Shown: positions 1-6,594 of the stretch, piece after piece
How positions within the stretch are numbered: the stretch's first letter is position 1
Layout: every line of letters starts with the position of its first letter
From: Nitrososphaerota archaeon
GTDB taxonomy: Archaea > Thermoproteota > Nitrososphaeria > Nitrososphaerales > CADDZS01
Reading direction: 5' to 3'
DNA length: 11,385 nt
Assembly (NCBI GenBank): GCA_027886785.1
Contig: JAPCJV010000022.1
Span: 1 to 11,385 of the forward strand
Notes under the pieces: generated by a model
Databases searched by the model: none
What the model was told of the DNA's origin: nothing
The model's input: the letters and a program-made list of their open reading frames with translations, nothing else
Program-made: the position numbers and the translations under genes

Positions 1-638
1 AGCAAGAACAACAGAGGATTCCCCGGCTGGGGAGCGAAGTCAGATTCGGCGACGGAATTACTGCCGGCAGAATAAGAGCAATCAACCCTGACAATTTCGT
101 GGTGATCAGAGGAAAAAAGAGAATCAGGAGACTAGTCTTTCCTTACAGTTCGATCGCTTCGATCGGGAATAGGGTAGTGACTCTTCGAGCAACCAAATCG
201 GATGTTCTGGAAAAGAGAGTACATCTCGACTCCATGGATCGGGAATTTATTTCGAAAAAGAGATTTCTGAGAGAACTGGATCTCCGGTTGGAGCTGGACA
301 ACATTGACAGAGCCGAGCGAATCGCGAGGATCACCCTGTACTTGATGAGCAAACGTTTGTCCCCGGATCAGAAAAAGCAGCTAAAGAGGCACCTACCGTC
401 CGGGATTAGGAGTCTCTGGGCAACGGTAGAACAGCCAGGTTCAGAGCAATTTTTCAACATGTGCGACTTCTTGATTCCGATAAAGAAGCAGGGGAAATTT
501 GAAACTATGGAGGAAGCATTTATCGCCGCACGCGAAGTTTTTTCTTCACTGAAGAGAATAATGTCTTCGGTGGAGGCAATCGATCTTTCGCGGTCTTTGC
601 CGAGAGGGCTGCAAGAAATCTGGGAAACGGCTACCTAG
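1..638 (+). CDS. PRC-barrel-like / DUF2267 protein, 5' partial
   Basis: The reading frame is open from the left edge (first full codon at position 3) to a TAG at 636-638, so about 211 codons are visible. The first 60 residues resemble a PRC-barrel/DUF2171-type beta domain: LGSEV, then a glycine-rich turn, NFVVIRG, a basic stretch, and FPYSSIASIGNRVV. From about residue 95 an all-helical segment (DRAERIARITLYLMSKRLS, then LPSGIRSLW) matches the style of DUF2267. No ATG, GTG or TTG lies in frame between position 3 and the GTG at 99. Starting at that GTG would cut the barrel in half, so I think the true start lies left of the window. No enzymatic motif is visible. PRC barrels often bind RNA or partner proteins, and DUF2267 has no assigned function. 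The gene is convergent with the aaRS-like gene and a hairpin follows it. Confidence 0.7.
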   Translation, partial: QEQQRIPRLGSEVRFGDGITAGRIRAINPDNFVVIRGKKRIRRLVFPYSSIASIGNRVVTLRATKSDVLEKRVHLDSMDREFISKKRFLRELDLRLELDNIDRAERIARITLYLMSKRLSPDQKKQLKRHLPSGIRSLWATVEQPGSEQFFNMCDFLIPIKKQGKFETMEEAFIAAREVFSSLKRIMSSVEAIDLSRSLPRGLQEIWETAT

Positions 639-652
639 CTCCGCCATAAATT

Positions 653-690
653 TAGTCTGGAAATGTGGATGGATCTCAGACTATTTTCCT
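653..690 (+). terminator. Putative hairpin terminator after the DUF2267 gene
   Basis: A perfect 7-bp inverted repeat, TAGTCTG (653-659) and CAGACTA (677-683), with a 17-base loop is followed directly by TTTTCCTT. It lies 15 bases after the stop codon and inside the short gap between two convergent genes. Archaeal termination depends mainly on oligo-T, so the hairpin may be incidental. Confidence 0.35.
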
Positions 691-699
691 TAACCTAAA

Positions 700-1704
700 T
701 CATTCTATTTTCTCCTTTTTCAATAGCTTCAAGCTGCAAACTCTTTCAGACCCTATCCCACTGATAACCAGCCTCTCTTTTGAGCTGCTCAAGAGTTTCT
801 GGGTCCAATCTGTGTCTCCTCCGTCGACAAGTTCGTAAGGCTTCCCACGATCAGACATTGCGCTAATCTGAAAAGTGAATGAGTTGTAGTAAGAACCGGG
901 ATTCAAATCAGAGTTAATTTCGGTAGTTAATGATGCAAACTTTTGCATGGAAAGTCCTGTCGCATGTTTCAAGGCGTCATAGATTTTCGAGTTAGCGTTG
1001 ATCGTTGAGATGGTGATTTTCAAGGGGATCTCCGCTTGTAGAAAATTCCTGATCGAAGTTACGTACATCTGAACGTGATCTTGCAGGGCTTTGGCTTCGA
1101 ATCGATATTCCCCAGTATCCCTGCCCGCACTGCAAAGGGAAAACAGTCGAAAATGTGCCTGAGCTTCGGGATATTCATATCGTTGAGCTCGCACCACGCG
1201 ATGGCTGCAACAGAGTTTGACTTCAGAAGCGTCTTTCGATTTCTTCAGTAGGTACTCATTTCTTAGCCGGGCTCCCTCCAGGGCCAGCACGTTTGTGGAA
1301 TCCGAAACGACTTCCGAATTCCGAAGAGTCGTAATGATCCAATCCTGGCTAATGGGGGCTACACCGGATACGGTCCCTAGCGGGCACAGAGGTGAGAGCT
1401 CCAAAGAGCGAAAGCCCTGGGGCAGGTGGGCGTAGGCGACTCCGTCCCACTCATTAAGCAGAACCGGATCAAATTCCGATATCTTGACGAAACGATTGGA
1501 GGAATAATCGGTCAGAAGGCTCTTTCCGCGTCGACCGGCATGTCTCCTGTAGACCTCTAACAAGAGAGTTTGCAAATCAGTTTGCTCGATTCTTTCTAGC
1601 GCTTGAGAAAGATTCGGTACTCCAGAATTTTGCTCTATGCGAGCTAGTATTGCATCTTTCGAATATTTGTTCTTGGAAAAGTTGCCCTTCGCGCCTTTCG
1701 ACAA
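700..1704 (-). CDS. Class II aminoacyl-tRNA synthetase-like protein (HisRS/HisZ-like fold), function unknown
   Basis: A 334-residue protein starts at a TTG (1704-1702). An in-frame TGA lies upstream and no ATG or GTG falls between, so this start is the best available. Several stretches resemble the HisRS catalytic core. A motif-2-like segment at 169-190 has RVVRAQ followed by AHFRLFSL. YYNSFTF (272-278) stands where HisRS has YYTG.VFE, and VDGGDTDW (293-300) stands where HisRS has the GGRYD loop. GIGSERV (316-322) resembles motif 3 with its conserved arginine. The 'GGR' arginine is aspartate here, and there is no C-terminal anticodon-binding domain, so a normal HisRS is unlikely. It may be a free-standing catalytic-core paralogue of the HisZ or AsnA kind. 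A cysteine-containing stretch at 104-130 (LSPLCPLGT...) has no HisRS counterpart I recognise. The fold is inferred from motifs alone; substrate unknown. Confidence 0.5.
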   Translation of the reverse strand: MSKGAKGNFSKNKYSKDAILARIEQNSGVPNLSQALERIEQTDLQTLLLEVYRRHAGRRGKSLLTDYSSNRFVKISEFDPVLLNEWDGVAYAHLPQGFRSLELSPLCPLGTVSGVAPISQDWIITTLRNSEVVSDSTNVLALEGARLRNEYLLKKSKDASEVKLCCSHRVVRAQRYEYPEAQAHFRLFSLCSAGRDTGEYRFEAKALQDHVQMYVTSIRNFLQAEIPLKITISTINANSKIYDALKHATGLSMQKFASLTTEINSDLNPGSYYNSFTFQISAMSDRGKPYELVDGGDTDWTQKLLSSSKERLVISGIGSERVCSLKLLKKEKIE

Positions 1705-1820
1705 TTGGGAGACGAAAATTTTCCAATGAAGAATTGGCTTATCAGGTTTTGATTTTCAAAGCTGGCAAATTTGGAAATCTTCCTCGAGCAAGAACGGGAT
1801 CGGGGTTTAGCTTGAAAGAC

Positions 1821-1828
1821 TCTTAAGA
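1821..1828 (+). promoter_or_regulatory. Weak TATA-like element upstream of the E2 gene
   Basis: TCTTAAGA lies 45-53 bases before the E2 ATG, in the 169-bp divergent gap between the aaRS-like gene and E2. If used as a TATA box, transcription would start near 1850 and leave a leader of about 24 bases carrying GAGG at 1857-1860. The match is weak; position and AT content are the only support. Confidence 0.22.
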
Positions 1829-1873
1829 CTGAGGATCTTCTTCGTCTTTGGAAAACGAGGTACGTTCGATCTT

Positions 1874-3160
1874 ATGTCGCGCGAATTCAAGTTGCCTGAC
1901 TTGGGCGAGGGCGTCGCCGAGGGAGAGATTGTAAAGTGGTTAGTTCACGAAGGTGACGCGATTAAAGAAGATCAACCCATGGTTGAAGTTATGACCGACA
2001 AAGCCACAGTGCAGATTCCATCGCCCGCATCCGGCAAGATCGGTAAGATATTGGCAAAGGAGGGCGAAACAGTAAAGGTGGGCACGATTTTGGTTACCTT
2101 AGTCGAGAACCTAGATGCTGCACAGGCCTCGTCGCCAACTCCTCAGAGTATGGATGTTTCCAAAACTCTCTCTCCTTTATCAGCGCAGAGTATCGCGCCC
2201 TCTGGAACCGGAACTGTGCCGGTCGTCGCAACACCCTCCACCAGAAAGCTCGCGCGCAACCTCAATGTTAATCTTGAATCGGTAAAAGGCTCCGGCCCCG
2301 GCGGGAGAATTACAGATGACGATGTGCGAAAAGTTTCTGCGGGATCAGGAAGACAGCAGCTAATGCCTCCAATGCAAGTGCAGGAATCGAGTTCCGAAAA
2401 ACAACCGGTAAAAGTACCTTCAACATCAACGGGAAGTTTCCAACCAGCTGGACTCGCAAACCGAGAGGAGCGGCTTCCCATCCACGGAATCAGAAAAAGG
2501 ATTGCCGAGAAAATGGCGAAATCGGTCCACACAGCGGCTCATGTCACTCACATCGACGAAGTGGACTTTACTCAACTTATCGCTCTGAGAGAAAAAGCAA
2601 AACCCCTAGCCGAAGCGCAAAATGTTAAGCTGACCTTCATGCCATTCTTGATGAAGGCTGCGGTTTCCGCCCTAAAGGAATTTCCGTATTTCAACTCTTC
2701 GATCGATGATGAAAAACAGGAAATAATTCTCAAGCACTTTTACAACATTGGTTTCGCTACGGATACGAGCAATGGTCTAATCGTACCAAATGTGAAAGAC
2801 ATGGATCAGAAAAGCATTTTTGAAATCGCCAGAGAAGTCGAGGAGCTCTCTGCAAAAGCGAGAGAAGGTAAAATTACCCTTGAAGAAATTCAAGGCGGTA
2901 CTTTCACGATCACGAACATCGGTACGCTCGGTGGAATGATTTCTACACCCATCATCAACACTCCGGAGGTCGCGATATTGGGTGTCCACAAAATACAGAA
3001 AAAACCGGTCGTCAGGGACAATCAAATTGTAATCAGAGACGTATCCTTTGTCTCTTTATCTTTCGACCACAGGATAGTGGATGGCGCGGACGCCGCCAGA
3101 TTCACTACCAAAATGATTTCTCTGCTGGAAAATCCCGGCCTTTTCATGTTTGAGAAATGA
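1874..3160 (+). CDS. Dihydrolipoamide acyltransferase, E2 component of a 2-oxoacid dehydrogenase complex
   Basis: This is the E2 core of a pyruvate or branched-chain 2-oxoacid dehydrogenase-type complex. It carries acyl groups on a lipoyl arm and transfers them to CoA. An N-terminal lipoyl domain spans about 1-78, with the lipoylated lysine at K43 in the MTDKATV turn. A Pro/Ser/Thr-rich linker (80-115) leads to a peripheral subunit-binding domain at about 118-153 (ATPSTRKLARNL, then GSGPGGRITDDDV). A second linker precedes the acyltransferase domain from about 200 to 428, with FTITNIG (344-350) and the catalytic SFDHRIVDG (H399, D403). At 428 residues and one lipoyl domain it is a complete, normal E2. 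The ATG start gives the canonical EFKLPDLGEG beginning. The acyl substrate cannot be read from the sequence. No E1 gene is in the window; E3 and LipB lie 1-3 kb away on the opposite strand. Confidence 0.95.
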   Translation: MSREFKLPDLGEGVAEGEIVKWLVHEGDAIKEDQPMVEVMTDKATVQIPSPASGKIGKILAKEGETVKVGTILVTLVENLDAAQASSPTPQSMDVSKTLSPLSAQSIAPSGTGTVPVVATPSTRKLARNLNVNLESVKGSGPGGRITDDDVRKVSAGSGRQQLMPPMQVQESSSEKQPVKVPSTSTGSFQPAGLANREERLPIHGIRKRIAEKMAKSVHTAAHVTHIDEVDFTQLIALREKAKPLAEAQNVKLTFMPFLMKAAVSALKEFPYFNSSIDDEKQEIILKHFYNIGFATDTSNGLIVPNVKDMDQKSIFEIAREVEELSAKAREGKITLEEIQGGTFTITNIGTLGGMISTPIINTPEVAILGVHKIQKKPVVRDNQIVIRDVSFVSLSFDHRIVDGADAARFTTKMISLLENPGLFMFEK

Positions 3161-3168
3161 CAAAAAAC
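3161..3168 (-). terminator. Oligo-T tract after the UbiA gene
   Basis: On the minus strand a run of six T (the A-run at 3162-3167) starts two bases after the TAG of the prenyltransferase gene. Oligo-T runs serve as intrinsic terminators in archaea. It would end the leftward lpd-lipB-ubiA transcript before it enters the convergent E2 gene. Confidence 0.35.
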
Positions 3169-4116
3169 CTAGAAGGGTGACACGGCAATGGTGATCGCAA
3201 GCACGAGTGCGAACAGCCAGTCGGAAAAAAGAGCATTTACTGTAAAAGACACGTAATAAGGAGGCGGGTCGGAGCTCCGCCGAAAAGCCGAAGCTTTTCT
3301 TGCCAAGACCAGACCCGATATCAGGGGTGCCGTTAAACTAGCTACTGGAAGCTGCCTCGCTCCTACTAAAGAAACGATTACAGAGTACGCGACTATTGTA
3401 AAAACTAACGAAGACTTTAGGGCGTTCGCTCTCCCCAGGACGGTTCCCAGACTAAACTTCCTCGCTTTGGAATAAACTTCGTAAAAGATAAGATCATGAT
3501 CAATTAAGATCGTAACCGTAACCAGTCCAACCGCAATCGAAACAAGAAATTCAATGAAGCTAAGATGCCCGGTTTGGATGTAGAAAGCACCCAGAACGGG
3601 AATCGGACCGAAGGCTAGCAGAATGGAAAGCTCGCCCAGACCATACCCCAGATAATCCAACTTGAGGGGCGGTGCCGTGTAGAAAATCGCGAGTATGATT
3701 CCGGAAACGCCAAAGATCAGCGACCAAATCCCGACTGCAAGAGAAAAGTAAATCGCGAAGAGGAGGCTGCCAAGAAACAGAAAATAAGAAACAAGCTTTG
3801 CCCTTCTGAGAGAAATCATTCCTCTGGCAATGGGTTTCCATCCCCCGAAATCTTTCGGGAAAAAATCATTTGCGATTTTGTCCACCCCATTTTGATAATC
3901 ATAGCAGTCGTCAATCGCGTTTGCGCCTAGATGAAGGAGGATCACGCCGACAAGGACCATTATGAAATAAAGAGGATTGAATACGTGATTGAGTCTGTAT
4001 GCAATAGAAGTTCCCAAAATCGCAGGAAGAATAATCAAAGGGAGGAATTGGACTCGCGTCAATCGAAAAAAGATTGAGAGGTTTCCGGGCTTTTGAGGCG
4101 CGGTCTCGTTCTGCAA
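3169..4116 (-). CDS. UbiA-family prenyltransferase, MenA-like, with divergent second motif
   Basis: An integral membrane prenyltransferase of 315 residues with about eight or nine hydrophobic segments. UbiA enzymes attach isoprenoid chains to aromatic or polar acceptors using Mg-bound prenyl diphosphate. The first aspartate motif is at 66-79 (NAIDDCYDYQNGVD, with D70, D73 and D79). It matches the MenA-type NDYFDYKNGVD pattern, followed by GGWKPIARGMIS. YTAPPLKL at 146-153 is another UbiA-like element. The second motif region (about 204-229) reads LIDHDLIFYEVYSKARK then SLGTVLGR, and lacks the usual RDxxxD spacing. The start is a TTG (4116-4114) preceded by AAGGAAAAGGA; an in-frame TAG lies just upstream and there is no ATG nearby. 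It is third in the leftward lpd-lipB cluster, 85 bp behind lipB. MenA (dihydroxynaphthoate prenyltransferase) is possible, but an archaeal lipid or other acceptor cannot be excluded. Confidence 0.85.
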   Translation of the reverse strand: MQNETAPQKPGNLSIFFRLTRVQFLPLIILPAILGTSIAYRLNHVFNPLYFIMVLVGVILLHLGANAIDDCYDYQNGVDKIANDFFPKDFGGWKPIARGMISLRRAKLVSYFLFLGSLLFAIYFSLAVGIWSLIFGVSGIILAIFYTAPPLKLDYLGYGLGELSILLAFGPIPVLGAFYIQTGHLSFIEFLVSIAVGLVTVTILIDHDLIFYEVYSKARKFSLGTVLGRANALKSSLVFTIVAYSVIVSLVGARQLPVASLTAPLISGLVLARKASAFRRSSDPPPYYVSFTVNALFSDWLFALVLAITIAVSPF

Positions 4117-4166
4117 AGAATCCTTTTCCTTTTTCTAAAATCGTGTCGGTAGTTTGTGTCTAGACG

Positions 4167-4182
4167 CGCTTTTTCAAAAGCG
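4167..4182. repeat. Tight inverted repeat in the lipB-ubiA gap
   Basis: CGCTTTT (4167-4173) and AAAAGCG (4176-4182) form a perfect 7-bp stem with a 2-base spacer. An 8-bp palindrome, GTCTAGAC, lies immediately alongside at 4158-4165. Both fall in the 85-bp untranslated gap between lipB and the prenyltransferase gene. This could be an mRNA-processing hairpin, a partial terminator or an operator; chance is also possible. No long T-run follows on the minus strand. Confidence 0.35.
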
Positions 4183-4201
4183 GGTTCAAACTTGCTGAAA
4201 A

Positions 4202-4936
4202 TTACAGATCAAACGGAAGGGTTGCACTCTCGAATACAAACCCAAACTTTCTGGAAAACCCGTCCAGGACGAGTTCCTTCACGTTTCGCATGTCCACGTC
4301 CACCACTTTCAGCTCTTTAGCAACCGAGGTCATAATGCTGGATTCGAATCCGCATGGCTTGATTTTTTGGAAATAGGAAAGGTCTGTGTTCACATTCAGG
4401 GCAAGGCCGTGATAGGTCACCCAGTGACTCACTGCAACACCGATGCTCGCGATCTTCCTTGTATTGGAAACCCACACTCCAGTCAGAGGCCCGAATTTCC
4501 CGGTGCACTCCGAAATCCCAAGTGTGCCCAGAGCGGCGATGATTACTTCTTCGAGAGCCTCGATGTACTCCCTAATTCCGAGAGATCTCCTTTGGAGAGA
4601 AACTATAGGATACACGACCAGCTGCCCCGGCCCATGATATGTCACGTCCCCTCCCCGTTCTATTTCATAATGAGGAAGGTTCTTTACCAGCACGTTTTCA
4701 GAATGCGCGCTCCTCCCTGACGTAAGTACGTGGTCGTGCTCGACCATGACGATCGTATCCGGAATGCTTCCCAGTATCCGCTGTTCAGCCAGTTTCTTTT
4801 GAAAATCCCACACTTTTTGGTAGTCCGTTGCAAAACCAAGATCGTACAACAGAGCTCTCGAGGAGAGTTTCTCCCCGAGGATAGAATTGAACTCGCTTTC
4901 GCGTAACTCGCGACGGATCTCCAAGCTTGAATCCAT
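4202..4936 (-). CDS. lipB: Octanoyltransferase LipB (lipoate biosynthesis)
   Basis: LipB moves the octanoyl group from acyl carrier protein (or an equivalent donor) to the lipoyl-domain lysine of E2 and GcvH; LipA then inserts sulfur. The LipB signature RGGDVTYHGPGQ is at 94-105, followed by LVVYPI. TRKIASIGVAV (159-169) carries the catalytic lysine K161, and the second signature, GLALNVNTDLSYF then KIKPCG, carries catalytic cysteine C195. The 34-residue Lys-to-Cys spacing equals that of characterised LipB enzymes. At 244 residues it is slightly long because of about 25 extra N-terminal residues before the conserved LLYDLG start. The ATG lies 15 bp after the lpd stop, and GAGGT, which overlaps that stop, is a plausible ribosome site, so the two genes are almost certainly cotranscribed. 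Its natural target is the E2 lipoyl domain encoded nearby. LipA is not in the window. Confidence 0.95.
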   Translation of the reverse strand: MDSSLEIRRELRESEFNSILGEKLSSRALLYDLGFATDYQKVWDFQKKLAEQRILGSIPDTIVMVEHDHVLTSGRSAHSENVLVKNLPHYEIERGGDVTYHGPGQLVVYPIVSLQRRSLGIREYIEALEEVIIAALGTLGISECTGKFGPLTGVWVSNTRKIASIGVAVSHWVTYHGLALNVNTDLSYFQKIKPCGFESSIMTSVAKELKVVDVDMRNVKELVLDGFSRKFGFVFESATLPFDL

Positions 4937-4951
4937 TTTAACGAGCAGACC

Positions 4952-6388
4952 TCAATTATTCGGTCGATTCTGAATATGAATAGCCTTGCCCAAGGCATTT
5001 TCTGCCGCTTCCATAAATGCTTCGGGTAACGTAGGGTGCGGATGAATGGTTAGGGCAACATCTTCCAGAGTCGCTCCCATTTCTATCGCTAGAGTTGCTT
5101 CACTGATTAGATCTGATGATTCTTGCCCCACTATCCCCGCCCCGAGTACAAGCCCTGAGTCTTTGTCCGCTATTATTTTGGTAAAGCCATCGGTTTCAAA
5201 AGAGGCAATTGATCGTCCGCTGGCGATAAAGGGGAATTTTCCAATTTTCGTCTGGATTCCTCTCGCCTGGGCTTCATTGGATGAAATCCCAACGACTGCG
5301 ATTTCAGGATCGGTAAAGATCGCGGAAGGCATTGCGACGTTATCAAAAGAGCTTGACCACCCTGAAATCACTTCGGCTGCAATAACACCTTCTCTCATGG
5401 CCTTGTGCGCCAGTAAGGGAAGACCAATCACATCTCCGATCGCGAAAATATTTGCATTTGTTGATCTCATCTGTTTGTCTACTTTCACGTACCCTTTTAG
5501 ATCCACCTCTACTCCCACTAATTGAAGTCCAAGGTCACCTGAGTTAGGCTTTCTGCCCACCGACACCAACACAGTATCAAAATCTGCAGACACTTCCCCT
5601 TTATCGGGGGTTTCAAACTGGACGGTTACATCGTCACTGTTTACAGATGATGATTTCACTTTACTTTTCAAATAAATATTCGAATTCATTCGCTGCAGTG
5701 ACCTCGCTACAACATTAACGAGATCAAGATCCACGCCAGGAAGCAACTGGTCCAACATTTCGACTATTGTTAATTCAGTACCGAAGAGATTCGCGTACGC
5801 CATCCCGATCTCCAGACCGATTACTCCGCCCCCAACAATCAACAGTTTTCTGGGCGGTTTGGAAAGAGAAAGGGCTTCGGTGCTGCTGATTACGCGCTTT
5901 CCCTCGAATTTTACGTTGGGTAGTTCGATGGGTGAAGAACCGGAAGCTATGATCGCATTGTTATATTCAACTCGAATTGTACTCGAATCTTTTTGGAGTA
6001 CTTCGATCAAATTCTCCGAAACAAATCTCCCTGTTCCTTGAAGAATTCTTACTTTGTACGTCTTTAGGAGCAGGGAAACGCCGCCGGTTAACTTTGAAAC
6101 GACGCCCTCCTTCCATTCCTGCAACTTTGCAACGTCTACGTCTACAGTCGCGTTGACACCCATCTTGGAAGCATTGCGAGCATTTTTCACAAATTTGCCC
6201 ACCGTGATCAGTGCTTTGCTCGGAATGCAGCCGACGTTCAGGCACACTCCGCCGATCTTGTCCTTTTCGATGACTACCACGGATTTGCCAAGCTGAGCTA
6301 ATCTAATCGCTGCTACATACCCGCCGGGCCCCGAGCCGAGAATTGCGACGTCGGTTTTGATAACTTGAGAGCTTACTGTTGAAGACAT
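4952..6388 (-). CDS. lpdA: Dihydrolipoamide dehydrogenase (E3 of 2-oxoacid dehydrogenase / glycine cleavage)
   Basis: A flavoprotein disulfide reductase of 478 residues that reoxidises the dihydrolipoyl arm of E2 (or GcvH) and passes electrons to NAD+. The N-terminal FAD fold GSGPGG is at 18-23. The redox disulfide GGVCLNVGCIPSK has C49 and C54. The NAD-binding GGGVIGLEIG is at 186-195. The second FAD motif FAIGDV is at 315-320, and the C-terminal catalytic dyad in HPHPTLPEA is H451 and E456. All key residues and the full length are present. The ATG at 6388-6386 is the natural start before the FAD fold, leaving a short 12-residue leader. It heads the leftward cluster with lipB and a prenyltransferase. 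Grouping with LipB points to lipoylated-protein metabolism and argues against a paralogous mercuric or glutathione reductase. Confidence 0.96.
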   Translation of the reverse strand: MSSTVSSQVIKTDVAILGSGPGGYVAAIRLAQLGKSVVVIEKDKIGGVCLNVGCIPSKALITVGKFVKNARNASKMGVNATVDVDVAKLQEWKEGVVSKLTGGVSLLLKTYKVRILQGTGRFVSENLIEVLQKDSSTIRVEYNNAIIASGSSPIELPNVKFEGKRVISSTEALSLSKPPRKLLIVGGGVIGLEIGMAYANLFGTELTIVEMLDQLLPGVDLDLVNVVARSLQRMNSNIYLKSKVKSSSVNSDDVTVQFETPDKGEVSADFDTVLVSVGRKPNSGDLGLQLVGVEVDLKGYVKVDKQMRSTNANIFAIGDVIGLPLLAHKAMREGVIAAEVISGWSSSFDNVAMPSAIFTDPEIAVVGISSNEAQARGIQTKIGKFPFIASGRSIASFETDGFTKIIADKDSGLVLGAGIVGQESSDLISEATLAIEMGATLEDVALTIHPHPTLPEAFMEAAENALGKAIHIQNRPNN

Positions 6389-6447
6389 GTTTGCGAGCCT
6401 CTGTTTTGATCAAGCATCGCGATTCCCTCCCAATTAAGATTCACCTG

Positions 6448-6594
6448 ATGATTCTCCGTGACTTTGTCCGAGAAACCTTTTTTCTCGTTTCATCGACTGT
6501 ACTTTTGGTCACCTTTATCCTGATTATCGCATATTCTGTAATTCTAGCTAAAAGACAAGGCCACCTGGAGAGAAGACTGGAGGACTTTTATTGA
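6448..6594 (+). CDS. Small single-pass membrane protein, coupled to the downstream dehydrogenase
   Basis: A 48-residue frame starts at ATG 6448. It has a short charged N-terminus (MILRDFVRE), one strongly hydrophobic segment (about residues 10-33, FFLVSSTVLL onward) and a charged tail ending in RRLEDFY. The positive residues after the helix suggest a cytoplasmic C-terminus. Its stop TGA (6592-6594) overlaps the TTG start of the next gene as TTGA, and the GGAGG for that gene lies inside its coding sequence, which supports translation of this frame. A longer version from TTG 6379 would overlap the divergent lpd start by 10 bp and seems less likely. No family is recognised. It could be a membrane tether or a leader peptide, or a non-functional frame, so I am only moderately sure. 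Confidence 0.5.
   Translation: MILRDFVRETFFLVSSTVLLVTFILIIAYSVILAKRQGHLERRLEDFY
6579..6583 (+). promoter_or_regulatory. Ribosome-binding site for the TTG-started dehydrogenase gene
   Basis: GGAGG ends 7 bases before the TTG at 6591. This spacing selects the TTG as the start, and the site sits within the end of the small membrane-protein frame, as expected for translational coupling. Confidence 0.65.

Noticed and set aside
153..169. Repeated TTCGATCG in the DUF2267 gene
   Set aside because: Two short copies inside coding sequence (FDRFDR-type codons in another frame) with no further units. This is coding-sequence coincidence, not a repeat array.
2143..2532. 129-codon minus-strand frame opposite the E2 linker and binding domain
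   Set aside because: It overlaps the E2 gene, whose domains are intact on the other strand, and has no motif or start-site support.
4367..4720. 117-codon plus-strand frame opposite lipB
   Set aside because: LipB carries all catalytic motifs on the minus strand; this antisense frame has none.
5046..5525. 159-codon open frame on the plus strand opposite lpdA
   Set aside because: It runs antisense to the strongly conserved E3 coding sequence, shows no recognisable motif and has low-complexity Ser/Ile/Ala composition. It is a shadow of the real gene.
6379..6447. N-terminal extension of the small membrane protein from TTG 6379
   Set aside because: It would overlap the lpdA start codon and adds no hydrophobic or conserved-looking residues; ATG 6448 gives a compact, normal membrane peptide.
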